In this document: one piece after another, positions 1 through 12,800 of the stretch
Numbering within the stretch: position 1 is the stretch's first letter
How the letters are laid out: every line of letters begins with the position of its first letter
NCBI GenBank assembly: GCA_013396655.1
Contig: WBMV01003298.1
Coordinates: 1,272,695 to 1,336,694, forward strand
Source of the DNA: Campylorhamphus procurvoides
Lineage: Eukaryota > Chordata > Aves > Passeriformes > Dendrocolaptidae
Reading direction: 5' to 3'
DNA length: 64,000 bases
Position numbers and translations under genes: made by a program
The notes under the pieces: model-generated
What the model was told of the DNA's origin: nothing
Databases searched by the model: none
The model's input: the letters and a program-made list of their open reading frames with translations, nothing else

Positions 1-935
1 GGTATGTAGAGCTAAAATTGGGGCTCAGTCACAAAAGACCTGTCAGTAGACATTAAATTATCTAATTACTACTGAGCATGTTATTGAACAGGTCATATTT
101 AAACTATGAATGACACAAGTCAAAACCCATTCTTAAAATAGCGCAAAGTGATACACATACCCCAATATAGCTTCATTGTTTTGCTACTGTCTCATACACG
201 CAGTGTCCAGTATGAGTCATAATTGAGACTTGTCAAACGATACATACTCAGTACTTTCTGCTTAATAGGAGATGTGGCAAGAAGTAATGCAAGAAGAAAT
301 AAAACCATCCAATGGAGCTTGTAGTTTTTAAAAGACAACTATTTCAGCGCACAGGGATTTTATTCATCAATAAGAATTGCAGTGAGACTCAACACAGAAA
401 GTAGATATTTAATATCAGTAACATAAAATGCTACCCTGCTAATGAAGACATATTAGTTTATTGACTAGTTGTGTAAGAATGCTTATGTTGGTTTTGCTTG
501 TAGTTGCTCATATATGGATGGGCTCTTCAATTTCACTCCATCTACATGCAAGGATTTGTAGAAAGGGTTGTAAGGTGTTTCTTATAGCCTGTCTCCCCCC
601 TCCCATCCTTCTTACAGCCCACATTTCTCCCTAGCTGTGTTCTGCTGCTTGATATGCACTAAGCAGAGGCAGAATAAAGTAAGCTCATGTCCACTTCACC
701 TTAATCAAACATGGATTTAGCAAAGCTAAGCTGGTAACCTCTGCCTTCCCACCTCTGTGGCTTCTTTAGCTATGCCTTTCGGAAAAATAAAAACATTAAT
801 GAATAAGTACACATCAATAATAGTGCAGGTCTAACAATACAATACAAATGACAATTTGTGCCTATGCAGTGGTGTGGGGAGCAGACAGGTATTTGAAAGA
901 ACAAATTCTCATTATTCCAGGAGGGGTAAAAAATA

Positions 936-973
936 CATACATGCATTATATATTATATATTTATTATATATAT
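936..973. repeat. AT-rich low-complexity patch
   Basis: Short alternating TA-type runs with a few interruptions, typical of a decayed AT microsatellite. No functional role is suggested. Confidence 0.6.
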
Positions 974-3640
974 CGTAGTGTAGAGGATTTGACATTCATA
1001 GCTCTTTCCAGTCTTTCAGCATTTTTCTAATAGGAAACATCAGCCCAAAAAGGCCGATAAACACTGACCAGTCTCTGCTGCCCCTTTACTTTCTGCCACA
1101 AGGGACCTGGGCTGCAGGACCTGCAGACACCTCCACAGCATCAGACACCAGAAATGCCAAGAGAATGCAAATCTGTAAAATCCAACTGAACTCCTCCAAA
1201 GCATTTCATCAGCACAGGCTGTTGCTTCTCCTTTGTTTTATGACAACACTACCTGCCTCCAAAGCCTGCTCCAAAGGCTGCTCATGGGAACTTCTCAGAG
1301 AGCACACTGCACAATCTTAGGCTCTTGGAACAGGGAGGAATGCATAGCCTCCGAAGAGTATGAATGAAATGAGCTTTAATAAACATATTACTTCTAAAAC
1401 TACTTTGATTTCTTTTTCTTTTTGCTTGGTTTCTTATATTGATATGGTCCAGATGCAAAGTTCACAGCCTGATCCAGCTCTAAACCTATGAAGTTTCAGA
1501 GGTGTGCAGATTCAGCATTTAGTTTTGTCTGACTTATAGAAGAAAATATCAGGAGAGATTTTCTTCAATTAAGACCAGCTGTTTCTGCTACAACTGTCAA
1601 TGGCAAATTAAGACTTCTGTACCTTTAGAGATGGAAAAAGCTGTAAAAAAATCAGCTTTGCTGGGTTTATTCTTAACATTTTTCTTACTGAAATCCACAA
1701 AAGACTTGGAGAGGGAACAGCTTTTAATTACAGTATATTTTCTTGCATGTTGGACACTTCTAATATTACTGCCTGTGGGCTCTCTGGGAACTAGCAGGAG
1801 AGAATATCCTGCATTCCAAACCAAACCCAAAAAAACCTAGAGCTCAGTGCAAAACTGCATAGTACAAAACATACAGCATACCAAGCCTCAGCATATACAA
1901 AGAGTTTCTTCTGCCATTATATACAAGCATATGCCCTTCCCAAGAGGGATGCACAGAACTGTTCCAGGAAAATACAGCCTGCTCACTGCCCACTGCTTCT
2001 GCCCAGATGAGGACTTCGTGGCAAACAGGACATCTCAGCCACCGCCAGGTGACTCCAAAGATCTCATCTCTCAGTTTGTCACTCACACTCCATGTAAGGA
2101 CTCAGGGGCAGAGAATTATAGAGACTTCTGTAGGCCATTTCAGTCATTATAATCCCTCAAAAAGCAGGATATGTTACATTGCCACTGCCTCCCCACATTT
2201 GTCTCACCTTTTTTGAGATCAGTTAGAAACCTATCACGACCTCCAAAGTACCTTGTTGGAGTACTGGAGTAATTTTTTTCAGAGTACCAGCTAATCTACC
2301 AACTTCATAAGTCAATCGTCTAATTTAAATTTTAATTTTAAAAAATTTAAAAAAATAAGTGGATCCAGAAAATAACACAGAACATGATGAAACCCCCATT
2401 AGTACAGTGACAATTAAGCACCAATAATTACTGTATAGAAAACTATCTAGTCACTTTTGCTCTGATTCTGTAGGAGTCTTCCAGGACTCTTGGTCTCTGG
2501 CTTGCTTAGGATAGCAGCACAAGAGGCCAGAACTCACCAAGTACAGGAAAAATGACACCTGCTTTTTCTTTCTTATGCACAAAGCATGATACCTGCAAAA
2601 AGCATTTGGCAATCTGAAATCCAATCCAATTTTGACACAATTCACAAATATTCTTTAAGGTTATTAGTTTTGGGTGTTTCAAGAAGTTGCCATTAAGCTA
2701 AACACTCTCAAATTGCCATGAATTTTCCCCCTTTTCAAAGATGGGCATCAAATTAGTCTATTCCAATTTCTATGATTAAATCATCTATAATCCATACTGG
2801 CTCTGAACACAGACACATTTGAGAAGGATGGAGGCTTAGTGGGACTGTCTTAGTGATACCAACCTGAATAAAGTTTGTGTGAATCTCAGTGATAAAGAAG
2901 TAACTGTCAGCCCAAATTATCCACTCCAGATCTTATTCTACCAAGACAAAGTGTTTACCTTAATAATTATGTCCTTTAAATTGCATGCCATGAGGATCAA
3001 TAACAACTTCTTTCAGACATGTCAATAATATATTAACCTAAATTTGTGAGTGTTCCTCCAAGAAAACAGTGCAAGCCCTCAAGAGGCTGGCTACATTTTA
3101 TCAGTTGGCTCTATAGGAGATACTTTGAATATCCACCCAGTTTATCAGAAAATGCTGCCCTGTCTAAACTAATCTAAAAGTGGAGGAGCCACATGGACAA
3201 CAAATAGGTGGCAAAAAAAATATTTCCATTACAAAAAAGAGCAATTAAAAAAATGAAAAATCAAATATGTTTATGAAGTCACATGCTATTATGAAAACCA
3301 TTATATTAAAAAAATAATAAACTAAACCAAAAGTGTTCACAACCTGGTCTCTAACAGAGAAGATTTTTCAAGGAAAAATTTGACAGGAAACTACGACTAA
3401 GTTTTTTGGCGTTTTTTTTTTCACAAACAAACAAAACAACAAAAAACATACAGATAAAGAGCAAAAATCCAATTATTTGACTTGTTCAATGTGATAAATA
3501 AAAGTTGTAATTTTCTACATGGCTCCTTCCTAAGAAGAAATCCCATCTCCACTTATTCAGTCTCCAAGAAATCACGATACACAAAGCTCCACAGGGATTG
3601 GCTTTCCAAATCTGTCATCTCTTTTCTTTAAAAGTATTTC

Positions 3641-3672
3641 ATATATTTGTATATATGCATGTATGTATGTAA
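3641..3672. repeat. TATG-type microsatellite
   Basis: An AT-rich lead-in passes into about three tandem TATG units ending near 3670. The array is short and probably of low variability. Confidence 0.6.
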
Positions 3673-4316
3673 TCTTAAAAAACTGTATCTCCCACAGATA
3701 TAGACTAGAAGCTGCCAGCATCATTGGCAGGTACGCTATTAGGCCATTAATACAGCAGGAGTGGATTTATAATTCCTCAAAATAAGAATTTAGGGCTTTG
3801 TGTTAATGACTCCTAAAGTAAAACTATTCTCTTACCCCCTACTTGTAGAGATGTTCACTACACCTGTAATACACATATCTATCATCTGTTACTTTTCAGA
3901 TATCAGTCATATTTTAAGGTCAAAAGATTTGACTTTGCAGTAGAAAATACACCTAAATGAGAATTAGCAGTGGGGAAATGCCTGAAATGCTGATCTCCTT
4001 TCTTTTAAAGATGTCAGAATTAAATATTTTCACTGATATCAATGGGGCATTAAATCTGTAACTAATTCCATATGTGTGAAAGCTGTAAGGATTAGAAGTG
4101 TAAAAGGATGCTGGAGAATAAATCAAAACCATAGCAAATTCTGCAAGGTTGCTGAAGTGAGCCACTCCAGGCAATCAGGATATGAAAATTAAATCAATTT
4201 ATGGGAGGAAAACCCATACTTAGAAGATAAGTATTAATTACTTCTTGTGCAGTAGCACCTGGATGATTCAATCCCTTTATTCATGGAACTATACACATAT
4301 ATATAAAAGGAATGTT

Positions 4317-4345
4317 CTAGACCAAAAGGTCTAGACCTTTTTGGT
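4317..4345. repeat. Near-perfect palindrome around TCTAGA
   Basis: The stretch 4321-4345 reads almost identically on both strands, centred on GGTCTAGACC, with one extra T in the right arm. A second, mutually exclusive hairpin is possible: CTAGACC at 4317-4323 and GGTCTAG at 4328-4334 are exact reverse complements around an AAAA loop. No known transposon terminus or regulatory operator is recognised. Confidence 0.7.
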
Positions 4346-4349
4346 TAGC

Positions 4350-7300
4350 TTTTAAGTACTCAAGAGACTGTTGGAAGAGTCAACACAGTTTCCTGGGCAC
4401 ATGGTCACAGAGAAGAGTGATTTACATATCAATTTCTAACTAAACCTCTGTACAAGTGAGTTCAAATCTAAGGTTATTTCAGTTAGATCAGGTGGCACCT
4501 GACTAAACTTCTCCATAAAGAAAATGAGAAAATTTTCTGTCAATAATTTCTGCAATAAGACTACAGCTGTTAGTAAGGTTTCTAACATTTATATATAGAT
4601 TTAGCTCTTCAGAAAGACTATCATGATGAAATGAAGCAAAAGAGAAAATTTTCCAATGGTTAATTTGTCTCCCATTAAATCTTTTTTCGATGATCAGCAG
4701 AATTAGGCTTGATACCCCTTGGCCCCCATGTGACCTTCACTTGCAAAATCTTAAAGACATAAATAAAATTTCTTCCACCTTGTTTAAAGGCTGTATCTCT
4801 CTCACCCGTGCAGTATTCAGCAGCCGGTATGATGACATTTTTGCAAAGCTCATATCCCACAAGGATAAGTGGGAATCCTAAAACAACCTTTAGTGTAGTC
4901 TGATGTGCCATAAAGCACTGATGGAGGCAAAGGCCACAAGAGGTGCCTGCCCACCTTGCCTGTTCCTATGTCTGTAACCTCCACAGCACCCAAGGACAAT
5001 TCTGCTACACTGATGTGCTGCTGCTTCTGCCTGACATGCCATAACCAGCTGTCCCTTCCATTTGCTTATTTTGCCTCATTTTTCTTTTCCTCCACAGTGC
5101 ACAAGACAGGATAATTTTGGTCTCTAGAACAGACCTCCACCAGTGGAGACTCCATACCAATGGAGCCCTGCTAAAATCAATGGAGATAGACTGCTACAGA
5201 CAGCAGCTCAAATATGTCTTTAACCAGCCATATGGTAAAAAAATACAGATTTTAAGTTCCATAAGAAAGCTCCAGTATTCTGGTACAGAGAGGTCAACAG
5301 AGCAGGCCCCTTAAAAAAAAAAAAGGCTGATGAATTTTTTGAGCTGTCTTCTGGCATGCTTCAGCTTTGTGAATCAAATAACTGAGGAAGGCTCATAAAA
5401 ATGAGCAAACAAACATAAAAGGGTGGCCCTGAGTGCTATTGTATTTCAGAGCTGGCTCACTGCTCTTGTTAAAGGGCTGCTACAGACATATACAAAGAAT
5501 CATAGGAATAATGCCGGAGCCATCTACCTACAGCACAGAAACGTGATCTTTTCTGTTCAAATGTGTCTGAAATTTGTTAGAACTGGAAAAAAGATTACTG
5601 TTGCCTTAAAAGGGCATGAGCTCATGTTCACTGCCTTTTTTTGATACAGGACTGGGAGGTGAAAAAGGCCTAAAATCCTATTCAGCCCCTGCTGGCTTAA
5701 TAACTTTAACGTATTATTTCTGATGAAGATGAAAAAATCAGGCTTGTAAAAACTGCTCATGAAAGGAAAAAAAGAGGCTTTCACTAACAAGGGAGGAAAG
5801 GAAACTATGGGAGGCAGTTTAATGCCTCGACATCGGGTAACAATACAAAAGTCTGATGTCTTTAACTCATTAATTTGAAAGGGTTTGGCTCGAGCTCTTT
5901 ATTTTGGCTTTTCATTTTTGTTTGTTTGTTTTTCCTCTCCCATAGGAAATCTGGACTGTAGATGATTACTTTGAATACAAAGCAGTACACAACTCTGGCA
6001 GAGACTCTCTTCAAAAGAGATAATTCGAGGAGTAAAACATGCTTTAAATTAACACTCAGTTACAACAGTGACAGGCCTCAGGGTTTGGTGACACAGTCTC
6101 ACATTAATTACTCGCTAAAGGAATGGGACTGTCTGCAGTATAACACAAGGATAAATATTAGAATAAGTAGTTTCAAGAGGTTAGGCTAAAAGAAAGCCTT
6201 TTTTGACATCAACACTAAGAAATCTGGAGAGGTTGAACTCAAAGTTGAAACTAATACACATACACACAATATCCTTTTCTAATTAGCATGAACCTCTGGC
6301 TAGGGATCTGCTCACAGAAGTGCATTAGAGATAAGACAGCTGTTAGTGTCCAAAACTAAATAGGAGGGAATTTTTTTAATCTATTAAGAATGATTTGTAC
6401 ATTTGAAGTATCAACATTAGTTGATTACTAATTCAGAGTACACCAAGATCTGCTAAATTTGTCTAGAACCACAAACCAATTTCAGGTTTAATCTCTGTGG
6501 TGATTGGAGCTGAACTAGCGAAACACTGCTGATCAAACAGGACCTTTATGGACCATGAACTCTCTGTTCAACCCTTTGTGGAAGTTTGATCATTGAGAAA
6601 ACGTTCAATAAGATATGCTGTGAGCTAGTACTTGTTACATGGGAGAGCTCTCGTGAGGCAGCTCAGCTGACCCTGCTGGAGCACTCTGCCAACCACTGGC
6701 AAATCAGGAGCACGCCTATAGTGCATTGGATTCACCAGGAGAATCATTATTTTTATTCAGCACAAGCAGCAGCAGCACTTCAAATTCACTCTACGATCCA
6801 GATGGAGAAATGAAACTATTTTCCCTTTAGCTACTGTAGCAGCCTCTGACAAGCCACGGCCCAATTATGTTATCACCTTCAGTAACACACTAGTTAGTCA
6901 AAACTGTCTTACATTATTGCCTAGTTTTAATAAACTCATTACAGTTACACAGGGAGAAAATAGATCAGGATCTCTGTTTTACAGCAGGATGGTAAGCCAG
7001 TCAGAATCTGGGTGCCAGAATCACGAACCTACTCTGCCTTCAGGAAAATCCGCAGCTAGGGAAAAGCTCTTTCAGTATTTAAAGTACAGCTGCCTGCTAA
7101 AATCTACATTTTCAAATGTCATGTTTTATCTTAGTTTTCTATTGGAACATTTTGGACAGCAGATAAAACAATGCATTCTCCTGTGGATTAAGAAGATATA
7201 ATTGGGGAGTAGGCTGGAAGGAGACGGGACCTGTGCTATCACCTGTGGCTCGAAATAAATATAAAACCACAGCACAAGAAAAATCACAGTTATTCCACAC

Positions 7301-9830
7301 CAAGTCTCACCTGCAATGTTTGCTGAGGCCACCCCTCTTCTTCACTTAATACATTTCTGCTGTTTCAGAGTGAACTAGCCCTAACTCGTACACACCTCTG
7401 TGCAATTCCAAATCTTACCCTTGCTTTCTGTGACACCAGGGATGTGGTGAGAGGGTGTTAAGCCAAGTTTGGCAGGGAATGGAAGTACAAAACATTTCAC
7501 ACTCTTGCCTCTGCAGTAAAACCCATCCTAGAATATTTTGGACACAAGAAAGAGAAGAGGAAGGAACCAACCAGTGGAAAAGCATCCTATTCAAGGCAGC
7601 AGCTGTTTGTTCTGAAAACTCCAAGTGGCCATTCCTATAAAATCACAATGCAGAAATGTCCCCATCACCACACAGTTCAGTACGACAGGTCAGAAAAAGG
7701 GACTGTCAGGACAAGGCTCCAAGATCAATACATGGATACCAATGACTTATCACACAGAAGAGAACTGAAAGGACAGTGCTGTCAAGATGCTGTCAAGATG
7801 ATTGACACTTATTACATACATGTCAGACCAAAATTTAGCTTCCAAGATTTCATGAGCCAAACTGATCCAGGGTTTTCAGGCAGACATTAGCTGAGATGAA
7901 TCCACCACATTTTGTGTAACTCCCTCTGGAAAGTGTTCCCTGGAGCCACCTGGGATTCCCCAAGGACAACTCTGGAAAACAAACAAACAAAGAAATAATT
8001 CCCAGCAAAATGAAGGTCCATCTCCCAATGGGTATTTTCTTCTGCCAGACTAAGAAGTCATTCAGGAACAATGACAAAAATAAGCATTCTTTGACTGTAG
8101 AGGTGGAGTGCTCTGACTTCTATGGAATTTTAGAATTAGTTCAAGGAAAAATTAATATAGTGTTCCAAACACTCCAGGTGACCTGTGCCAAATGTAGCAG
8201 CTGGCATTAATAGAGTAAATTAGATGATTATATTAAAGATGAATGGCACAGCTTTACAAAAATAAATATCTAACACTGTTTAGAATTCAAATCAGCTGTA
8301 GAAGGAGCAGTCCTAAAGGATATGAATGAACATAGACTTAAAGCGGAGAAATTAAAATCAAAGACTCCATTTACCTTCCCACCATGACCAGGATTCAGAA
8401 TTCGTGAGCAGACAACAAAGCTGATGGTATTTTCTCAGGTTTTTCAAAAATAAGTCCCTACCACTGCAGTATTTTAAGTACCTACTGACGTGTTGTCACC
8501 TGGGAAAGACTGTATGGCGACCTGAAAAAAGATATAGTTTGATCCCACTGGAAACCAGAATTCCATCTATAAAAAGGCTTTGGTGCTTTGCTCTGTGGTA
8601 GAATGAAAGCAAAATGCTGGGGGTTTGGGGAGTGGAAAAGTGAACTGGCTTTCCCAGAACTGGAAGTACCCCAATACTTACAGTACCTGCCATGGATAGG
8701 GTTTCTTTTTCTGCAGTAAACATCTGAAGCTGCACCTCTGTGTCCCTGGATGAATGCTTTAATCAGTGCTACTGGCCATTCTGAGCACTGATCACTCTCC
8801 TGCTCCAGAGACTATCTAAACTTGGCTCAAAAGGACAAAATCTTTCTACGAAATATTCAAATCTTGATGTGGAGGAGCAGGGTGGGGGGCAAAAGCTTCC
8901 CAGAAAATGCTTCAGCATATTCCAGTTATTGGTCTGCAGCCTTTCTGTAATGGAGCATTTGTGTTGGCAGTAATAGGATTACCTGCATCATTAAAGGTTG
9001 CAGGAGCTCTCCCTTGGCAGGTGCAGTAAATGAAGAAAATTGTTTTCAGAGTATTTGGTTTATAACAGAAGGGCTTAATTATAGCTGCAATGAGGCTGAG
9101 CTGCACAGATCACCGTGATCAACATCAGCTCCAAAAACCATAATGCAGCACATCTGAGGGGTACTGAAAGCAGCACTGTGGGCCACAGCATAATGATGCA
9201 TGTAAGCAGCTTTCTCAGTTCTGAAAAGGAGACAGAAGACAGCATTGCACTATTTTCTTCCCCTCTCCAAGGATGATTAGGGAAAGGAAGCATTTTAATG
9301 TGCTCACAATGCATCACACAGTGTACTCACACTAGGCAGGGTTACACCCTCTGCTGCTGCACTGGCCCAAACTGGGGCAAGACTCAGGACACTAAAGAAT
9401 CAAAGGAAACCAAGAGATCTGGCCCACTGTTATGGAAAAGACTGCAGGAGGGAGAAAATAATTAATTCATAGCTAATAAGAGGCATTACTTTTAAAGTTC
9501 TAAATCCAAGAGGCTTCAGTCTGGGGGGAATTACCCTTCCACCATCTCAGTTTGAAGTGTATATTTATTTATTTTCCAGTGCACAGAATGTGCCACTCAA
9601 CTAAGTCTATGTAATATCCCAATTCCAAGAAGTCTTCCTCTTATTATCAGTCCTATTAAAATCAGTAGTTATTCAATCAAGTGAATACAATGATCCAAAG
9701 AACAACGGCTGGTCTAAGCTTTAAAAGGAAAAAGTTTGCCTAAAGCTAGTGACTATCAGAGATTGATCTTTATTTAAGACAGCAGTTGTACTTAGGCATT
9801 TGGCCAAAGGCCAAACTAATAAATATAATC
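4350..9830. other. Non-coding sequence
   Basis: No gene or recognisable transposon is seen. Contents are ordinary mixed sequence with short A/T runs (for example near 5314) and one 11-bp tandem duplication at 7778-7799. The open frames of 60-95 codons have no domain signature and are consistent with chance. Confidence 0.55.
7778..7799. repeat. 11-bp tandem duplication
   Basis: The unit GCTGTCAAGAT occurs twice head to tail, an exact duplication probably from replication slippage. Confidence 0.8.
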
Positions 9831-9836
9831 TTGAAC

Positions 9837-9850
9837 ATATATATATATAT
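9837..9850. repeat. (AT)n microsatellite
   Basis: About seven alternating AT units, followed by a related GCATATAT stretch. Confidence 0.75.
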
Positions 9851-9859
9851 GCATATATT

Positions 9860-12800
9860 TTTCAGGGTTGTTTATTCAGGTATTCATTATATTTGAAACA
9901 ATGCCAGTATCAACATGGAGCAGTGACTAAGGACATGATCCTGCACGGATCTAAACATAGTTATAAACTTTGCTGAGTCCATATGAAAAGAAGAAATTGA
10001 GATTAACTGTACTGAATACAAGTCTGGATTTGTTCTTGCAAAACTAGGTCAAGCTGCCATGCAAATCCAACAGAAGAGGAGTGAGCCTTGTACAGAACTC
10101 TGGGGCAGAAATCTCTATTGTTTCAGGTACTTTTGTCTGCAGAAGAGCTTGTTCTCACAGGCAAGTGCTGAAGCATCCAAGCAGCCTGGAAAGGTAGTGG
10201 TAAGAAAAACAGTGGGGAAGACCCCTTTCCTTGCACAGCCCCCAAGACATCTGCAGAGCTGATGCACTGCAACCCCTGGAGTCTGGAATATCCCTCACTG
10301 AGTACTCTGAGCATCTAACACATAACAGGCCTGAGCCTTTCACTTCCCTTCCCTTCCCTTCCTCACACTGGTTTGTACTGGTGAATGGCTTTCACAGGGA
10401 ATTTGCCTGTAGCAGAATCCATGGAATACAACACAGTGCAGATCCACACTGCCTTTTTTTCTCACAGACCCTCCCTTCAAATTGTGCACACATTTGAAGA
10501 CATGCCATGGAGCAATTCCTGTATGCACAATTAAGTGCAATAGTATTTCCTGTCCTGTTCCTGCCAGGGAAGAACACATGCAAAGCTGTCAACAGAACAT
10601 GCAACAACAATTCTACATGAATTAAAGGAAAGGTAAGAGATGCCTTATATAAGCCACTAAGAGCTATTAATGATGGCCTTTAAGATGGCCCTCTGGCCCA
10701 AGGTACTTAAGCAGCACTTTGCATCAAGTGAGTGGGAAGCCAGCCTAAGCTTTAAATGCCTTGGTACTGGGGCTCCAATCATTGCTCACCAAAAATAAGG
10801 TAGAGGTGTCTATCCAGCTCAGAGTGACCACGACAAAATCATTCTGGACCACACTTTCTCTGTCACATTCTCTTGTTGAGAGAAGGATTGAGCAGGATTA
10901 GGTTCCCTATCCAGTTTTTGCAGTTATTCTTGCATTTCAGGGGTAGTATGCAAGGATTTTCCCAACAGATCCTATACATCCCTAACTGCAGTCTCTTTCC
11001 AGTTAAAACACCCTGATACTTTTAACAAGCACAAACAGCCTGACTCAAAAAATCTTGGAATCAGAATTCTAATCTAATTTTTGTGGATCAGGTGATCAGA
11101 GAAAAATTATTCAGCATAAACAACATTGGACTAAAAGCAAAACAAGTTTACTGAACGTGACTTCTATTTTTCACTTTGTTCCATACCCCATCTCCTTCTG
11201 ATGCCTTCATTTCTGCCTCTCAGGATCTGGAGAGATCAGTATTCATTGGAAGAATCCATTCCATACCAGTTCAAGATTCAAAGACCTAATGCTATGGTAC
11301 AAAAATATAGACAAATTGAATTCACATTGGTAATGGCAATTACACAATTGAATTGTTGTATATTTATAGAAGCAGGCTCCAGAAAGTCCCAGCTGAAGCA
11401 ATACTGACAGCAGCCAAGAGGGTCTTTATAAGTAACTGTGAGCTGCTGCCTTTTGCTTGTCGGTTCCAAGTCTGCCAGCCCTGTCTTGGGGGTACAGCAG
11501 CCACCTGCTTCCAAAGGATGTTGAAGAGGACTGTACAATTCTAGACAAATGAGAAACACTCATGCAGCTCCGTTTTTACTTTTACTGCTTATGGTACAGA
11601 TTACCACCCAAACTAAAATGGCATAAGAGAAGCAGCCATTGATCACACTCACAGGAGAACCACTTCTATTTGAGAGCTTTGGTCACCAGCACACACACAC
11701 CACGTGCCACTTCTCCCACAGGAAGTATCCACTGTATTTCAATGCTTTCCACAGTGTCCATACTGGCTGCTTCTATAAAAGGGAGACAGGTCATTCAACC
11801 CTCCCCTTATACATTTCTGCACAAATCAATTTGAACCAGGCTTGAGGTGGGATGGTCAAATCCAAGTATGAAGTTTATACCTTGTGTATCAAGAGTATCA
11901 TTAATTTTTGAATATTGCAAGTATTTAATGGCTGTTCCATCCCTGAAGAGGAAGCTGGCAGTTTATCCTTAGGGACTTTGTATCTCATTTCAGGGAAGAT
12001 AAATGCTTGGCAGTGTCTCACTGAGACTTTTCCAGTTATTCTCTGTTTACTGTTTTCCTTAACCTAAAATAGTGAAAAAGCACAAATGTCCTTTGGGAAA
12101 GGAGTAACACTTTTCTTATTTTCTCACATGTGTTTTCATCTCCACCTGACTCCATTTAACCACACTAGGGCCATATCACATGCAGAATGCTCTATTTATA
12201 GCAGTGCTGCTGTTACAGCACTTGCAGTGCAGAAATACTATAAGCCATGCCTACACCAGGAGACAGGGGCTACTGCACAACTAACCTGTTGAGAAAGGAA
12301 ACCCAAATCATACTGGAAAATTAAAAACTGTCACTGACTCACCAGTTTGCATAACCATGAGACCAGGAGCCTGACATGACATGTGGCTGTTTACTTTGGA
12401 TTCTTCTATTAGCTTTCAAATCAGACAAAACAAAGGAAAGGAAAACCTGCATTTAGCACATTGCAGCACACCAGAGCAGCTGTATCAGACACCCCGTAAG
12501 CTGCACTCCAGAGCCCTGCCTTTCAGAAAGCACTGAAAAAAAGGAGAAAGTGCCCTTTGGCCTTTCAAGCATTTTCTTTTCCTTACACAATAATTCTGAC
12601 CAATTCATACATCACTCTTCTATATATCTTGCCAGCCCAGGGTTGGCCTAAGACTTGTTTAATTTTTTAATAACATACTCAATATTAGCATCCAGGTGTA
12701 AGCAACAGCAAGTAGAAGCTAGCACAGTATTTCTGCTCCTGCATGCGTTTTAGGGATTCCTGAGATTAGTGATGTATTGTTCCTCGAAGAAACAGGCAAA

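Larger units (their letters stand above)
1..4310. other. Non-coding AT-rich sequence
   Basis: No gene is supported here. The open frames are short, start at arbitrary ATGs, overlap on both strands and lack recognisable domains or exon-like splice flanks. The block holds homopolymer and AT-rich runs, including an AT-rich patch at 936-973 and a T-run near 3411-3421. I recognise no transposon. It could be intergenic or part of a long intron; the sequence alone does not decide. Confidence 0.6.
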
